The notes beneath the pieces were generated by a model. It was not told where the DNA came from and searched no databases. It saw only the letters and a list, made by a program, of their open reading frames with translations. A stretch of 6,626 nt of DNA from Neptuniibacter sp. (lineage in GTDB: Bacteria; Pseudomonadota; Gammaproteobacteria; Pseudomonadales; Balneatricaceae): the NCBI GenBank assembly GCA_024686055.1, contig JAIBDV010000168.1:1-6626 (forward strand). The letters run 5' to 3'. This document shows, in pieces, positions 1-5,544 of the stretch (its first letter is position 1; every line of letters starts with the position of its first letter). A program made the translations under genes and the position numbers.

Positions 1-204
1 ACCCCCATCGCCTCCAAAGAATGGCTATTTCCGTGCCTGTCCAGCGTCAGACGCTGAGTTAAATAAACTCCCTCGTACCTCGGTCAGACAAATTTAACTC
101 TGATCGCGTCTCCCGCAGGCCATGCCCGGGCCATTCACAGTCGGCGACTTAAGAGCGTCGCAACCTGCAGGTTTATACTGCGCTGATGCGGGGCTGTGAT
201 GGGT
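1..204. other. Left flank without a recognisable gene
   Basis: No reading frame here is long enough or familiar enough to call. One plus-strand frame is open from the left edge to a TAA at 95-97 and another to a TGA at 55-57; either could be the tail of a gene outside the window, but neither resembles a protein I know. The stretch is rich in short inverted repeats: CAGCGTC/GACGCTG at 42-56, GCGAC/GTCGC at 144-161, and the larger stem at 49-111 listed separately. No T-tract follows any of these stems, so none is called a terminator. On the minus strand this is the region immediately downstream of the CRISPR unit. Confidence 0.5.
49..111. repeat. Imperfect inverted repeat (stem of about 15 bp)
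   Basis: AGACGC (49-54) followed by GAGTTAAAT (56-64) can pair with ATTTAACTC (92-100) and GCGTCT (106-111). This gives 6 + 9 base pairs interrupted by bulges of 1 and 5 nt around a 27-nt loop. The left arm also overlaps a competing small hairpin, CAGCGTC-A-GACGCTG at 42-56. The pairing is seen directly; the function is unknown. There is no run of T or A beside it, so it does not look like a factor-independent terminator. It could be a structured RNA, an operator or part of a mobile-element end. Confidence 0.5.
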
Positions 205-232
205 TTTTTAGACTGCCTATGCGGCAGTTCAC
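205..232 (-). repeat. CRISPR repeat 2 (distal, degenerate 3' end)
   Basis: The first 20 nt on the minus strand (213-232) are identical to repeat 1. The three differences lie in the last 8 nt (205-212), which read TCTAAAAA. Because Cas6f cleaves after the stem, those 8 nt would not be part of the crRNA made from the single spacer. End degeneration of this kind is normal for the last repeat of an array. Confidence 0.8.
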
Positions 233-264
233 TGCACCGTTGCATATTTCTCTTTTCACCAGCG

Positions 265-292
265 TTTCTAAGCTGCCTATGCGGCAGTTCAC
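265..292 (-). repeat. CRISPR repeat 1 (leader-proximal, intact)
   Basis: This copy reads GTGAACTGCCGCATAGGCAG followed by CTTAGAAA on the minus strand. It carries the 5-bp CTGCC/GGCAG stem, and its last 8 nt (265-272) would form the 5' handle of the crRNA after Cas6f cleavage, closely resembling the known CUAAGAAA handle of P. aeruginosa I-F crRNAs. Confidence 0.85.
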
Positions 293-337
293 GCAGCGCC
301 TCGACCGGATCGAGTGGCTGTGGTTTTGATGAACGGC

Positions 338-1390
338 TTAACGACTTTCCCGATGCTTTAGCCGGGCCTGGCTGGGAGACGCGCCAAAGTAATCTTTGAA
401 ACAGTGGCTGAAGTGGGTGGAGCTGAGAAAGCCGCAGGCGGCGGCGATGGTGGCGATGGAGTCATTGCCTTGCAGCAGCAGGCGACGGGCCTGGGTGATG
501 CGCAGTTCCAGATAATAGCGTGAGGGCGAAGCGTCCAGATGGGTCTGAAACAGGCGCTCGATACGGCGTCGGGACAGGCCGATGCAGGTGGCCAGTTCGT
601 CGACGTTGAGCGGTTCTTCGATATTGCTGCGCATCAGTTGCAGCAGATCGCGCAGCGGCTCTGGCAGGTTGGGGTCATCCTGGGGCTGTACCAGGCTGGG
701 GTCACTGCTTTCGTTGGCTCGGTCGCAACTGAGTATTTCGCGGATGGCGCGCACAATATCCGGGCCCTGTAGTTGCTCGATCAGGGCCAGCATCATTGCC
801 AGTGCGCTGTTGGGGCCCGCGCTGGTGAGCCGGGCAGGGTCTACCACCATGGCCTGGTCCGACAGCTGGACGCGGGGAAACTGTTCCTGCAAAAACGCAT
901 GGTTATCCGGGTGCAGAGCACAGCGCTGGCTGTCCAGCAAGCCGGCATGGGCCAGCGGGATGGCACCATTCCACAGGCCACCGATGATTTTTTCGTGACG
1001 GGCAGCAGTTTTCAGGCACTGGCTGAGGTTGCGAAACTCACCCAGCGCGCAACGAAAGCCGCCACACACCAGCAGAATATCCACTGCGCTGGGGCCTTCC
1101 AGGCTGAGCCTGTCCAGGGTGCTGTTGCTGGAAATATCGATACCCAGATCACTGCGTACGGCCGTGGTGCCCAGGCCATAGGTGCTGACGCTGAACAGCG
1201 GCGTGGTGTTGACCAGGTTGGCGGTTACCAGTGCATCGACAGCGGCGGTGAAGGCCATCATGGAAAAATGCTCCAGTAGCACAAAGCCGACCCGGATCGG
1301 CCGGTCGGGTCGTTGCTGGCTGGGCAGAAAGGGGCTGTTGGCATCGCGCAGTGCGCTGCTGAACTGGCGCTGTTCTGACTGTTCACTCAT
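338..1390 (-). CDS. GlxA-type transcriptional regulator (DJ-1/PfpI-like domain + AraC HTH), elbow Cys replaced by Trp
   Basis: This 350-residue protein has the two-domain layout of GlxA/GbdR-type regulators. Residues about 32-205 form a DJ-1/PfpI (class I glutamine amidotransferase-like) domain that presumably senses a small molecule. Residues about 245-340 form an AraC-family DNA-binding domain with two helix-turn-helices: NVDELATCIGLSRRRIERLF near 262-281, and SIATIAAACGF near 311-321 followed by THFSHCFKDYFG. At the nucleophile elbow the sequence is GGLWNGA (137-143), with Trp140 where GbdR has Cys; His160 is kept. The domain is therefore probably a non-enzymatic sensor, as in most of this family. 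The ATG at 1388-1390 has an AAAGG ribosome site 9 nt upstream (1400-1404). The gene lies 202 bp downstream of the EamA exporter on the same strand, and the CRISPR unit follows 45 bp after its stop without a clear terminator between them. It is related in type to GbdR in this window, but the ligand and targets cannot be read from sequence. Relatives include CdhR-, SouR- and ArgR-type proteins. Confidence 0.9.
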   Translation of the reverse strand: MSEQSEQRQFSSALRDANSPFLPSQQRPDRPIRVGFVLLEHFSMMAFTAAVDALVTANLVNTTPLFSVSTYGLGTTAVRSDLGIDISSNSTLDRLSLEGPSAVDILLVCGGFRCALGEFRNLSQCLKTAARHEKIIGGLWNGAIPLAHAGLLDSQRCALHPDNHAFLQEQFPRVQLSDQAMVVDPARLTSAGPNSALAMMLALIEQLQGPDIVRAIREILSCDRANESSDPSLVQPQDDPNLPEPLRDLLQLMRSNIEEPLNVDELATCIGLSRRRIERLFQTHLDASPSRYYLELRITQARRLLLQGNDSIATIAAACGFLSSTHFSHCFKDYFGASPSQARLKHRESR

Positions 1391-1592
1391 GGTGTCGAAC
1401 CTTTCAAAGCAGATGTCAGCAGAGTGCTGATCGTTGTTATTATCGTGCCTTGATAATATCGGGCCTGGCGCTTTTTTGCATCTATCTTCTTCTGTCTTCA
1501 GCAGAAAATATCTTTAGCTAAATCATAGGGTTAGCCAGGTGTTTAAATAGGCAAATACCCCTATGAAATGAGGTTTCTAGCGGAAGAGGTGA
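1391..1592. other. Intergenic gap between exporter and GlxA-type regulator
   Basis: This 202-bp gap is AT-richer than the flanking genes and contains the dyads listed at 1438-1458 and 1513-1522. I see no intrinsic terminator after the exporter gene, so read-through into the regulator gene is possible. No small gene is supported. Confidence 0.5.
1438..1458. promoter_or_regulatory. Inverted repeat upstream of the GlxA-type regulator gene (candidate operator)
   Basis: TATTATC (1438-1444) and GATAATA (1452-1458) form a perfect 7-bp inverted repeat with a 7-bp spacer, 48-68 bp upstream of the regulator's ATG. This suits a dimeric repressor site or self-regulation. A second dyad, the palindrome TTTAGCTAAA, lies farther upstream at 1513-1522. 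On the minus strand a TATGAT (1522-1527) could be a -10 element, but I see no good -35 box. No binding protein can be assigned. Confidence 0.35.
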
Positions 1593-2480
1593 TTAGCGGG
1601 TGCGGGCCAGCAGGATGGATGCACCGAGTACCAGAGCACCACCGGCTAACATCGACAGGCTGAGGCTCTCGCCCAGCAGGCTGACGGCAACGGTGACGGC
1701 AATCACCGGCTCAAGGGTCGACAGGGTAGAGGCATCGGAGGCACCAATGCTGGCGGCACCACTAATAAAAGTGGCTATGGGCAGGATAGTAGCAAACAGT
1801 GCCAGCCCGGCGATGGCGGTCCAGCCCTGGCCGGTGTGGGGCCAGCTGGGGGTTTGCCACAGGGCAGCGACAGCAAAGGTCAGGGTGCAGCCGAGCATAA
1901 TCAGCGCGGCAGAGGTCAGTGAGCTTTTGCGGGGCAGTTTATGGGTGCCATACAGGATCGCGGCCCCGTAGCTGACGGCAGCAAATAATGCCCAGCCGAT
2001 GCCTTGCATATCACCTTTCAGTTCCAGTCCGCTGGCCAGTGCCACACCGCCTAGCGCGAGTACGAGTGCCAGCAGGCGGCTGGGAGTGGTGGGGGTGCGC
2101 AGGAATAGCAGTGAAAACAGAATCACAAAGGCCGGGAAGGAGAACATCAGGATGACCGCCAGGCTGACGGAGCTGGTCTGGCTGGCGCTGTAGTAACCCA
2201 GTGCTGCTCCGGCGTAGCCAACGCCGACCAGCAGGGCGGGAATGGCCTGGGCCAGTGTGGGTAATGGAGTGCGGCGTAGCCAGAGCCAGCCACCCAGCAT
2301 CAGGCTGGCGATGGTGAAGCGGCTTAACAACAGGCCGATTGGGTCTGCCCCGGCGGCAAAACCGTAGGCGGCAAAGAAGGGCTGAATGCCGTAGCCGATG
2401 GCAGAGATCAGCACCAGGGCGAAACCTCGGCTGTAGCTGGCCTGAGGTGAGTGGTTGAGGCTGTCAGTCAGGGTGGTCAT
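1593..2480 (-). CDS. EamA-family (DMT superfamily) inner-membrane transporter
   Basis: This 295-residue protein is almost entirely hydrophobic and has the two-fold EamA repeat with about ten membrane helices, near residues 18-40, 47-67, 78-98, 104-127, 134-151, 159-177, 187-207, 219-240, 250-270 and 273-293. The second repeat ends with the family's typical segment ASTLSTLEPVIAVTVAVSLLGE (split here as ASTLSTLEPV at 250-259, then IAVTVAVSLLGE). Length is normal for the family (about 290-300). EamA proteins usually export amino acids, other metabolites or drugs by proton exchange; the substrate here is unknown. The ATG at 2478-2480 has only a weak GGAT ribosome site. It sits 28 nt after the T-tract of the fdhA terminator, leaving little room for its own promoter. 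Neighbouring betaine-catabolism functions are suggestive but do not define the substrate. Confidence 0.88.
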   Translation of the reverse strand: MTTLTDSLNHSPQASYSRGFALVLISAIGYGIQPFFAAYGFAAGADPIGLLLSRFTIASLMLGGWLWLRRTPLPTLAQAIPALLVGVGYAGAALGYYSASQTSSVSLAVILMFSFPAFVILFSLLFLRTPTTPSRLLALVLALGGVALASGLELKGDMQGIGWALFAAVSYGAAILYGTHKLPRKSSLTSAALIMLGCTLTFAVAALWQTPSWPHTGQGWTAIAGLALFATILPIATFISGAASIGASDASTLSTLEPVIAVTVAVSLLGESLSLSMLAGGALVLGASILLARTR

Positions 2481-2507
2481 TGAGTTTATCCAGCGCGGTG
2501 CGCAAGT

Positions 2508-2534
2508 AAAAAACCACGCCTAAAGGCGTGGTTT
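2508..2534 (-). terminator. Factor-independent terminator downstream of fdhA
   Basis: On the minus strand AAACCACGCC (from 2534) pairs with GGCGTGGTTT (to 2511) around a TTTA loop, giving a 10-bp stem, and the T-run continues to 2508 (six T's). It lies about 74 bp after the fdhA stop codon and reads in the fdhA direction. It also stands directly before the exporter gene, so exporter transcription needs either read-through or a promoter placed in or before this hairpin. Confidence 0.88.
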
Positions 2535-2545
2535 GGTAGAAAACT

Positions 2546-2597
2546 GGAACCGGTTCAGGCCAGCTCGGAGGGCGAGCGGGTGGGCCTGAGCGGTTCC
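2546..2597. repeat. Long compound hairpin in the fdhA 3' region
   Basis: On the plus strand GGAACCG (2546-2552) pairs with CGGTTCC (2591-2597), TCAGGCC (2555-2561) pairs with GGCCTGA (2583-2589), and GCTCG (2563-2567) pairs with CGAGC (2573-2577). Together they make about 19 pairs in one stacked stem with small internal loops. It begins 10 bp after the fdhA stop and precedes the intrinsic terminator. It has no T-tract of its own. A 3' mRNA-stabilising structure, or a site recognised as DNA (2547-2556 is the palindrome GAACCGGTTC), are both possible. Confidence 0.6.
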
Positions 2598-2607
2598 CTG
2601 TTTTCGA

Positions 2608-3810
2608 TCAGGCAGCGGATACAGATCCGTGCGGGTCGATAACGTATTTCTTCGCTGCGCCACCGTCGAAGTCGGCGTAGCCTGCCGGGGCGTTATCCAG
2701 TGAGATCATCTGCACGTTAACAGCTTTGGCGATGTCGACTTTGTCGAACAGGATCGCCTGCATCAGCGCGCGGTGGTATTTCATAACCGGGCACTGGCCG
2801 GTGTGGAAGGAGTGGGACTTCGCCCAGCCCAGACCAAAGCGCATGCTCAGGGCACCCTGTTTGGCCGCATCATCTGCTGCGCCTGGATCTTCAGTTACAT
2901 AGAGGCCTGGAATGCCGATCTGGCCGCCTGCGCGGGTCATCTGCATGGCAGAGTTCAGTACGGTTGCTGGTGCTTCTTTACCGTGGTTACAACCACAGCC
3001 ATGGGCTTCAAAGCCAACACAGTCAACGAAAGCATCAACTTCACGTTCGCCCAGAATTACTTCCAGCTTGTCGGCCATATCGCCGTCTTCACGCAGGTCG
3101 ATGGTTTCACAGCCGAAGCTACGCGCCTGTTCCAGACGGTCAGTGATCATGTCGCCAACGATAACGCAGGCGGCACCCAGCAGCTGAGCAGAAACAGCAG
3201 CTGCCAGACCCACCGGGCCAGCGCCAGCGATGTAAACCGTGGAACCCGGGCCAACACCTGCCGTTACACAGCCATGGAAGCCGGTTGGGAAAATGTCAGA
3301 CAGCAGGGTCAGGTCACGGATTTTTTCCATCGCCTGGTCAGAATCCGGGAATTTCAGCAGGTTGAAGTCAGCGTATGGCACCATCACGTATTCAGCCTGG
3401 CCACCGACCCAGCCACCCATGTCTACGTAACCGTAGGCTGCACCAGGGCGGGCCGGGTTAACGCTCAGACAGATGCCGGTCAGGCCTTCTTTACAGTTAC
3501 GGCAGCGGCCACAGGCGATGTTGAACGGTACAGAGACGATGTCGCCTACTTTGAGGAACTCAACATCACGACCGGTTTCCAGGATAACACCGGTAATCTC
3601 ATGACCCAGCACCAGACCTTCTTCGGCGGTGGTGCGGCCACGGACCATGTGCTGATCACTACCACAGATGTTGGTGGTGATAACTTTCAGGATGACACCG
3701 TGATCGCACTTACGGTTGCCGATTGCCAGTTCCGGGTATGGGATCGACTCAACACCGACCTTGCCGGCACCTTTGTAAACTACGCCGCGGTTGGAATGCG
3801 TGCTGCACAT
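2608..3810 (-). CDS. fdhA: Glutathione-independent formaldehyde dehydrogenase (zinc, NAD+)
   Basis: FdhA oxidises formaldehyde to formate in the cytoplasm with NAD+ and without glutathione. The 400-residue protein is a zinc-dependent medium-chain dehydrogenase of the Pseudomonas putida FALDH type (about 398 residues). Catalytic zinc ligands are predicted as Cys49 (in NICGSDQH), His70 (in LGHEITG) and Asp172 (in LLSDIFPTGFHG). The structural zinc is held by Cys100, Cys103, Cys106 and Cys114. The NAD-binding glycine motif GAGPVG is at 196-201. The C-terminal half, with GQIGIPGLYVTEDPGA and SMRFGLGWAKSHSFHTGQ, is typical of the subfamily. The ATG at 3808-3810 has a strong AAGGAG 7 nt upstream. 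A local oddity is the Cys/His-rich stretch HGCGCNHG (270-277), near the position where I recall the Pseudomonas enzymes having a His/Gly run. The gene diverges from gbdR; formaldehyde released by sarcosine demethylation is the probable substrate source. Confidence 0.95.
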   Translation of the reverse strand: MCSTHSNRGVVYKGAGKVGVESIPYPELAIGNRKCDHGVILKVITTNICGSDQHMVRGRTTAEEGLVLGHEITGVILETGRDVEFLKVGDIVSVPFNIACGRCRNCKEGLTGICLSVNPARPGAAYGYVDMGGWVGGQAEYVMVPYADFNLLKFPDSDQAMEKIRDLTLLSDIFPTGFHGCVTAGVGPGSTVYIAGAGPVGLAAAVSAQLLGAACVIVGDMITDRLEQARSFGCETIDLREDGDMADKLEVILGEREVDAFVDCVGFEAHGCGCNHGKEAPATVLNSAMQMTRAGGQIGIPGLYVTEDPGAADDAAKQGALSMRFGLGWAKSHSFHTGQCPVMKYHRALMQAILFDKVDIAKAVNVQMISLDNAPAGYADFDGGAAKKYVIDPHGSVSAA

Positions 3811-3817
3811 AACGTTG

Positions 3818-3823
3818 CTCCTT
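3818..3823 (-). promoter_or_regulatory. Ribosome binding site of fdhA
   Basis: AAGGAG on the minus strand, 7 nt before the ATG at 3808-3810. It is the strongest ribosome site in the window and supports this start and high translation of fdhA. Confidence 0.85.
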
Positions 3824-3926
3824 GATGCTGTTTTTTATAGTTCTGATCTTGACCGGACAACGGTATCGGTGAGCGAGGCAGGCGAGTTGCCTAAAAAAGG
3901 CATATAGCGGTCTGAAAAAGACATTT

Positions 3927-3948
3927 TGTTACTTAGTAACACTGTGTT
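3927..3948. promoter_or_regulatory. Overlapping palindromes in the fdhA promoter region
   Basis: TGTTACTTAGTAACA (3927-3941) is a perfect 15-bp palindrome around a central T, and it overlaps a second one, AACACTGTGTT (3938-3948). They lie about 117-138 bp upstream of the fdhA start codon. On the minus strand the first contains TACTAA (3930-3935), a possible -10 element. A dimeric regulator site overlapping the fdhA promoter is a reasonable reading, but the protein is unknown. Confidence 0.4.
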
Positions 3949-3957
3949 GCGAGTAAA

Positions 3958-3984
3958 GCGACTGCGACATATCTATTCGCGACA
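3958..3984 (-). promoter_or_regulatory. Direct repeats upstream of fdhA (candidate AraC/GbdR-type activator site)
   Basis: On the minus strand TGTCGC (3979-3984), nine bases, TGTCGC (3964-3969) and immediately AGTCGC (3958-3963) form a direct-repeat series. AraC-family activators typically bind direct repeats next to or overlapping the -35 region. If TACTAA at 3930-3935 is the -10 box, these repeats stand just upstream of the -35 position, the class II arrangement. The left copy also pairs with TGTCG at 3990-3994 as an inverted repeat. Assignment to GbdR is inference from gene context, not from a matched consensus. Confidence 0.4.
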
Positions 3985-4385
3985 GCGGGTGTCGTCATTG
4001 ATATGGATTGAACATTAATCAATCAGGGTTATTCCCAATAAATAAGCCTCATTCAATATGATTAACTTATTGAAATATAAGAAATAATTGAAGAGTTTTG
4101 GGGTGCTGGCAACCGGCATTTTTGCTACTGTTGATGGCAGCTTTACGGACTGTAATGGGGGTCTACGTGAATTCCCTTCCATTTCGTTACTGTTCAAAAA
4201 CGGTTAACTTAGCCGTTGGGTCAGATGCGTCTGCCCATGCCTGCTGGTTCAGGCCGTTACAGCACACAGATGTGAATTGCTGGGTATTCGAGTGAGGGCG
4301 ACCCCTGCAAAAACTGATAGCGGTATGCCTGAGAATAACAATTAGAAATGCCGTTTTGCGGCAGCAGCACTGCGGGGCCCTGCAG

Positions 4386-5519
4386 ATGATACAAAACAAT
4401 AATAAAGCTCCAGCGAAGGAGCTTGGCTCGATTCGACGTATCGGCTTTATGCTGATTAATAACTTCACCATGATCTCATTGGCGGCAGCGATTGAGCCGT
4501 TGCGGATGGCTAATCAGTTGTCCGGCAAAGAGCTGTATGACTGGTTTACCCTGAGTGAAAAGGGCGAGCCGGTATCCGCCAGTGATGGCTTGAAAATCAC
4601 GCCGGACTTCAGCTTTGCTGATGCCAGCAAGCTGGATGTGGTGATTGTGGTGGGCGGGGTAAATATCACCCGTAACTACAATCAGCAAGAAATACGCTGG
4701 TTGCAGTCGCAGGATCGCAAAGGCGTCAGCCTGGGTGGCGTCTGTACGGGTGCTTATGTGCTGGCCGTTGCTGGTTTACTGGATGGCCATGAGTGCAGTG
4801 CGCATTGGGAGTGTCAGGCGTCACTACACGAAGCCTTTCCCAAAGTTATCAACACCAATCGGCTGTTTAATATCAGCCCACAGCGGCTGACCAGCTCAGG
4901 CGGCATTGTCCCGATGGATATGATGCTGGGGCTGATCCGTCAGCAACACGGGGGTGAGCTGGCGGCAGCGATTTCAGAGATGTTTATCTGTGATCGTATC
5001 CGTACCGAACAGGATTATCAGCGCGTACCGTTGCGCCATACCCTGGGGACGACGCAGCCCAAGCTGATCGATCTGGTGGCGTTGATGGAAAACAACCTGG
5101 AAGAGCCGATTAATCTGGATGAGCTGGCCAACTACGTGGATATCTCCCGTCGTCAGCTGGAGCGGCTGTTTCAGAAGCATCTGGGCTGTTCGCCTTCGCG
5201 CTATTATCTTAAATTGCGCCTGATGCGTGCGCGCCAGCTGTTGCGCCAGACGTCAATGTCGATCATCGAAGTGGCTGCAGCCTGTGGTTTTGTGTCTACA
5301 CCGCACTTCAGTAAATGTTACCGTGCCTACCTGGGTATGCCGCCGCGTGATGAACGTCGAGGTGTGCAGAGCCATCGGGCGGGTGAACCTGCTTTGATCA
5401 TGGGTACGCAGGCTGATGCCGCTAACGACCCAGCTGCGCAGCGTAATAAGCAGGTTTCATCGGAAGCGCTGAGCAAAGCGCAGTTTGAACCCAGTTATGG
5501 TTCGGTTGCCCTGAGTTAA
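4386..5519 (+). CDS. gbdR: GbdR-like activator of glycine betaine/dimethylglycine catabolism
   Basis: From the ATG at 4386 the protein has 377 residues. An upstream in-frame TTG at 4356 is possible but less likely; the ribosome site for the ATG is weak (GGGG at 4373-4376). Residues about 15-195 form the DJ-1/PfpI-like sensor domain, with Cys120 at the elbow (GGVCTGA) and His140 in SAHWEC. Residues about 225-325 form the AraC-family DNA-binding domain, with NLDELANYVDISRRQLERLF (243-262) and SIIEVAAACGFVSTPHFSKC (292-311). The segments EPLRMANQLSG, SSGGIVPMDMM, ISEMFI and GCSPSRYYLKLRL match my memory of Pseudomonas GbdR closely; no alignment was run. In Pseudomonas, GbdR senses glycine betaine or dimethylglycine and activates their demethylation genes. 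The divergent fdhA removes the formaldehyde these steps release. The last 50 or so residues form a polar, Ala/Gln-rich tail of no known function. Confidence 0.88.
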   Translation: MIQNNNKAPAKELGSIRRIGFMLINNFTMISLAAAIEPLRMANQLSGKELYDWFTLSEKGEPVSASDGLKITPDFSFADASKLDVVIVVGGVNITRNYNQQEIRWLQSQDRKGVSLGGVCTGAYVLAVAGLLDGHECSAHWECQASLHEAFPKVINTNRLFNISPQRLTSSGGIVPMDMMLGLIRQQHGGELAAAISEMFICDRIRTEQDYQRVPLRHTLGTTQPKLIDLVALMENNLEEPINLDELANYVDISRRQLERLFQKHLGCSPSRYYLKLRLMRARQLLRQTSMSIIEVAAACGFVSTPHFSKCYRAYLGMPPRDERRGVQSHRAGEPALIMGTQADAANDPAAQRNKQVSSEALSKAQFEPSYGSVALS

Positions 5520-5544
5520 ACAGGCCTCTGTTACCGGTCCGATA

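Larger units (their letters stand above)
205..292 (-). CRISPR. Minimal type I-F CRISPR unit: two repeats, one spacer
   Basis: Two 28-bp repeats (265-292 and 205-232) flank a 32-bp spacer (233-264), the usual type I-F geometry. Read on the minus strand, both repeats begin GTGAACTGCCGCATAGGCAG, with the CTGCC/GGCAG stem bound and cut by Cas6f (Csy4) around a GCATA loop. The first repeat ends CTTAGAAA, typical of I-F repeats of Yersinia/E. coli type; the second ends TCTAAAAA. The repeats match at 25 of 28 positions. The degenerate end marks the repeat at 205-232 as the distal one, so the leader side faces 293 and beyond. That side is only 45 bp of spacer DNA and then a coding gene, with no AT-rich leader seen. 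No further repeat appears at the expected 60-bp spacing on either side. No cas gene is in the window; Cas proteins would have to come from elsewhere. A degraded remnant of a longer array is the main alternative. Confidence 0.85.
3811..4385. promoter_or_regulatory. Divergent fdhA/gbdR control region
   Basis: This 575-bp gap between two divergent genes is clearly AT-richer than the coding sequences and dense in dyads. It must hold the promoters of fdhA (leftward) and gbdR (rightward). Besides the sites listed separately it contains AACGG/CCGTT around GTTAAC at 4199-4217 and TGCCT/AGGCA around an A-run near 3888-3902. No sigma-70 promoter with two good boxes is evident for either gene, which fits activator-dependent transcription. 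Small open frames at 4015-4197 and 4098-4295 start at TTG, lack ribosome sites and are not called. The gap is long for two promoters, so an unrecognised small RNA is conceivable. Confidence 0.6.

Noticed and set aside
57..100. GTTAAAT/ATTTAAC arms resembling integron attC core boxes
   Set aside because: The boxes match GTTRRRY and RYYYAAC but are in the wrong order for one attC site, and no cassette structure is present.
1..204. An end of a Tn7-like I-F3 transposon
   Set aside because: I see no recognisable TGT...ACA-type end with repeated transposase sites and no transposition gene; the idea remains only a question for the flanking DNA.
205..292. The two CTGCC/GGCAG hairpins as transcription terminators
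   Set aside because: Neither has a T-tract in either direction, and the 28/32-bp spacing with I-F repeat sequence is explained by CRISPR.
196..399. 67-residue open frame with repeated CLCGSS segments
   Set aside because: The repeated residues simply translate the two CRISPR repeats, and the frame runs into the regulator's 3' end.
582..1279. Plus-strand open frames opposite the GlxA-type regulator
   Set aside because: They overlap a clear two-domain regulator on the other strand and show low-complexity, domain-free translations.
2773..3825. 350-residue open frame on the plus strand opposite fdhA
   Set aside because: It lies antisense to a gene with complete zinc and NAD motifs, has no recognisable domain and no ribosome site; it is an effect of GC-rich codon use.
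4015..4295. Small open frames in the fdhA/gbdR gap
   Set aside because: Both begin at TTG, lack ribosome sites and have no recognisable sequence; the region looks regulatory.
4356..4385. TTG start for gbdR ten codons upstream
   Set aside because: The ATG at 4386 is a better start codon and gives a length closer to the family; no ribosome site favours the TTG.
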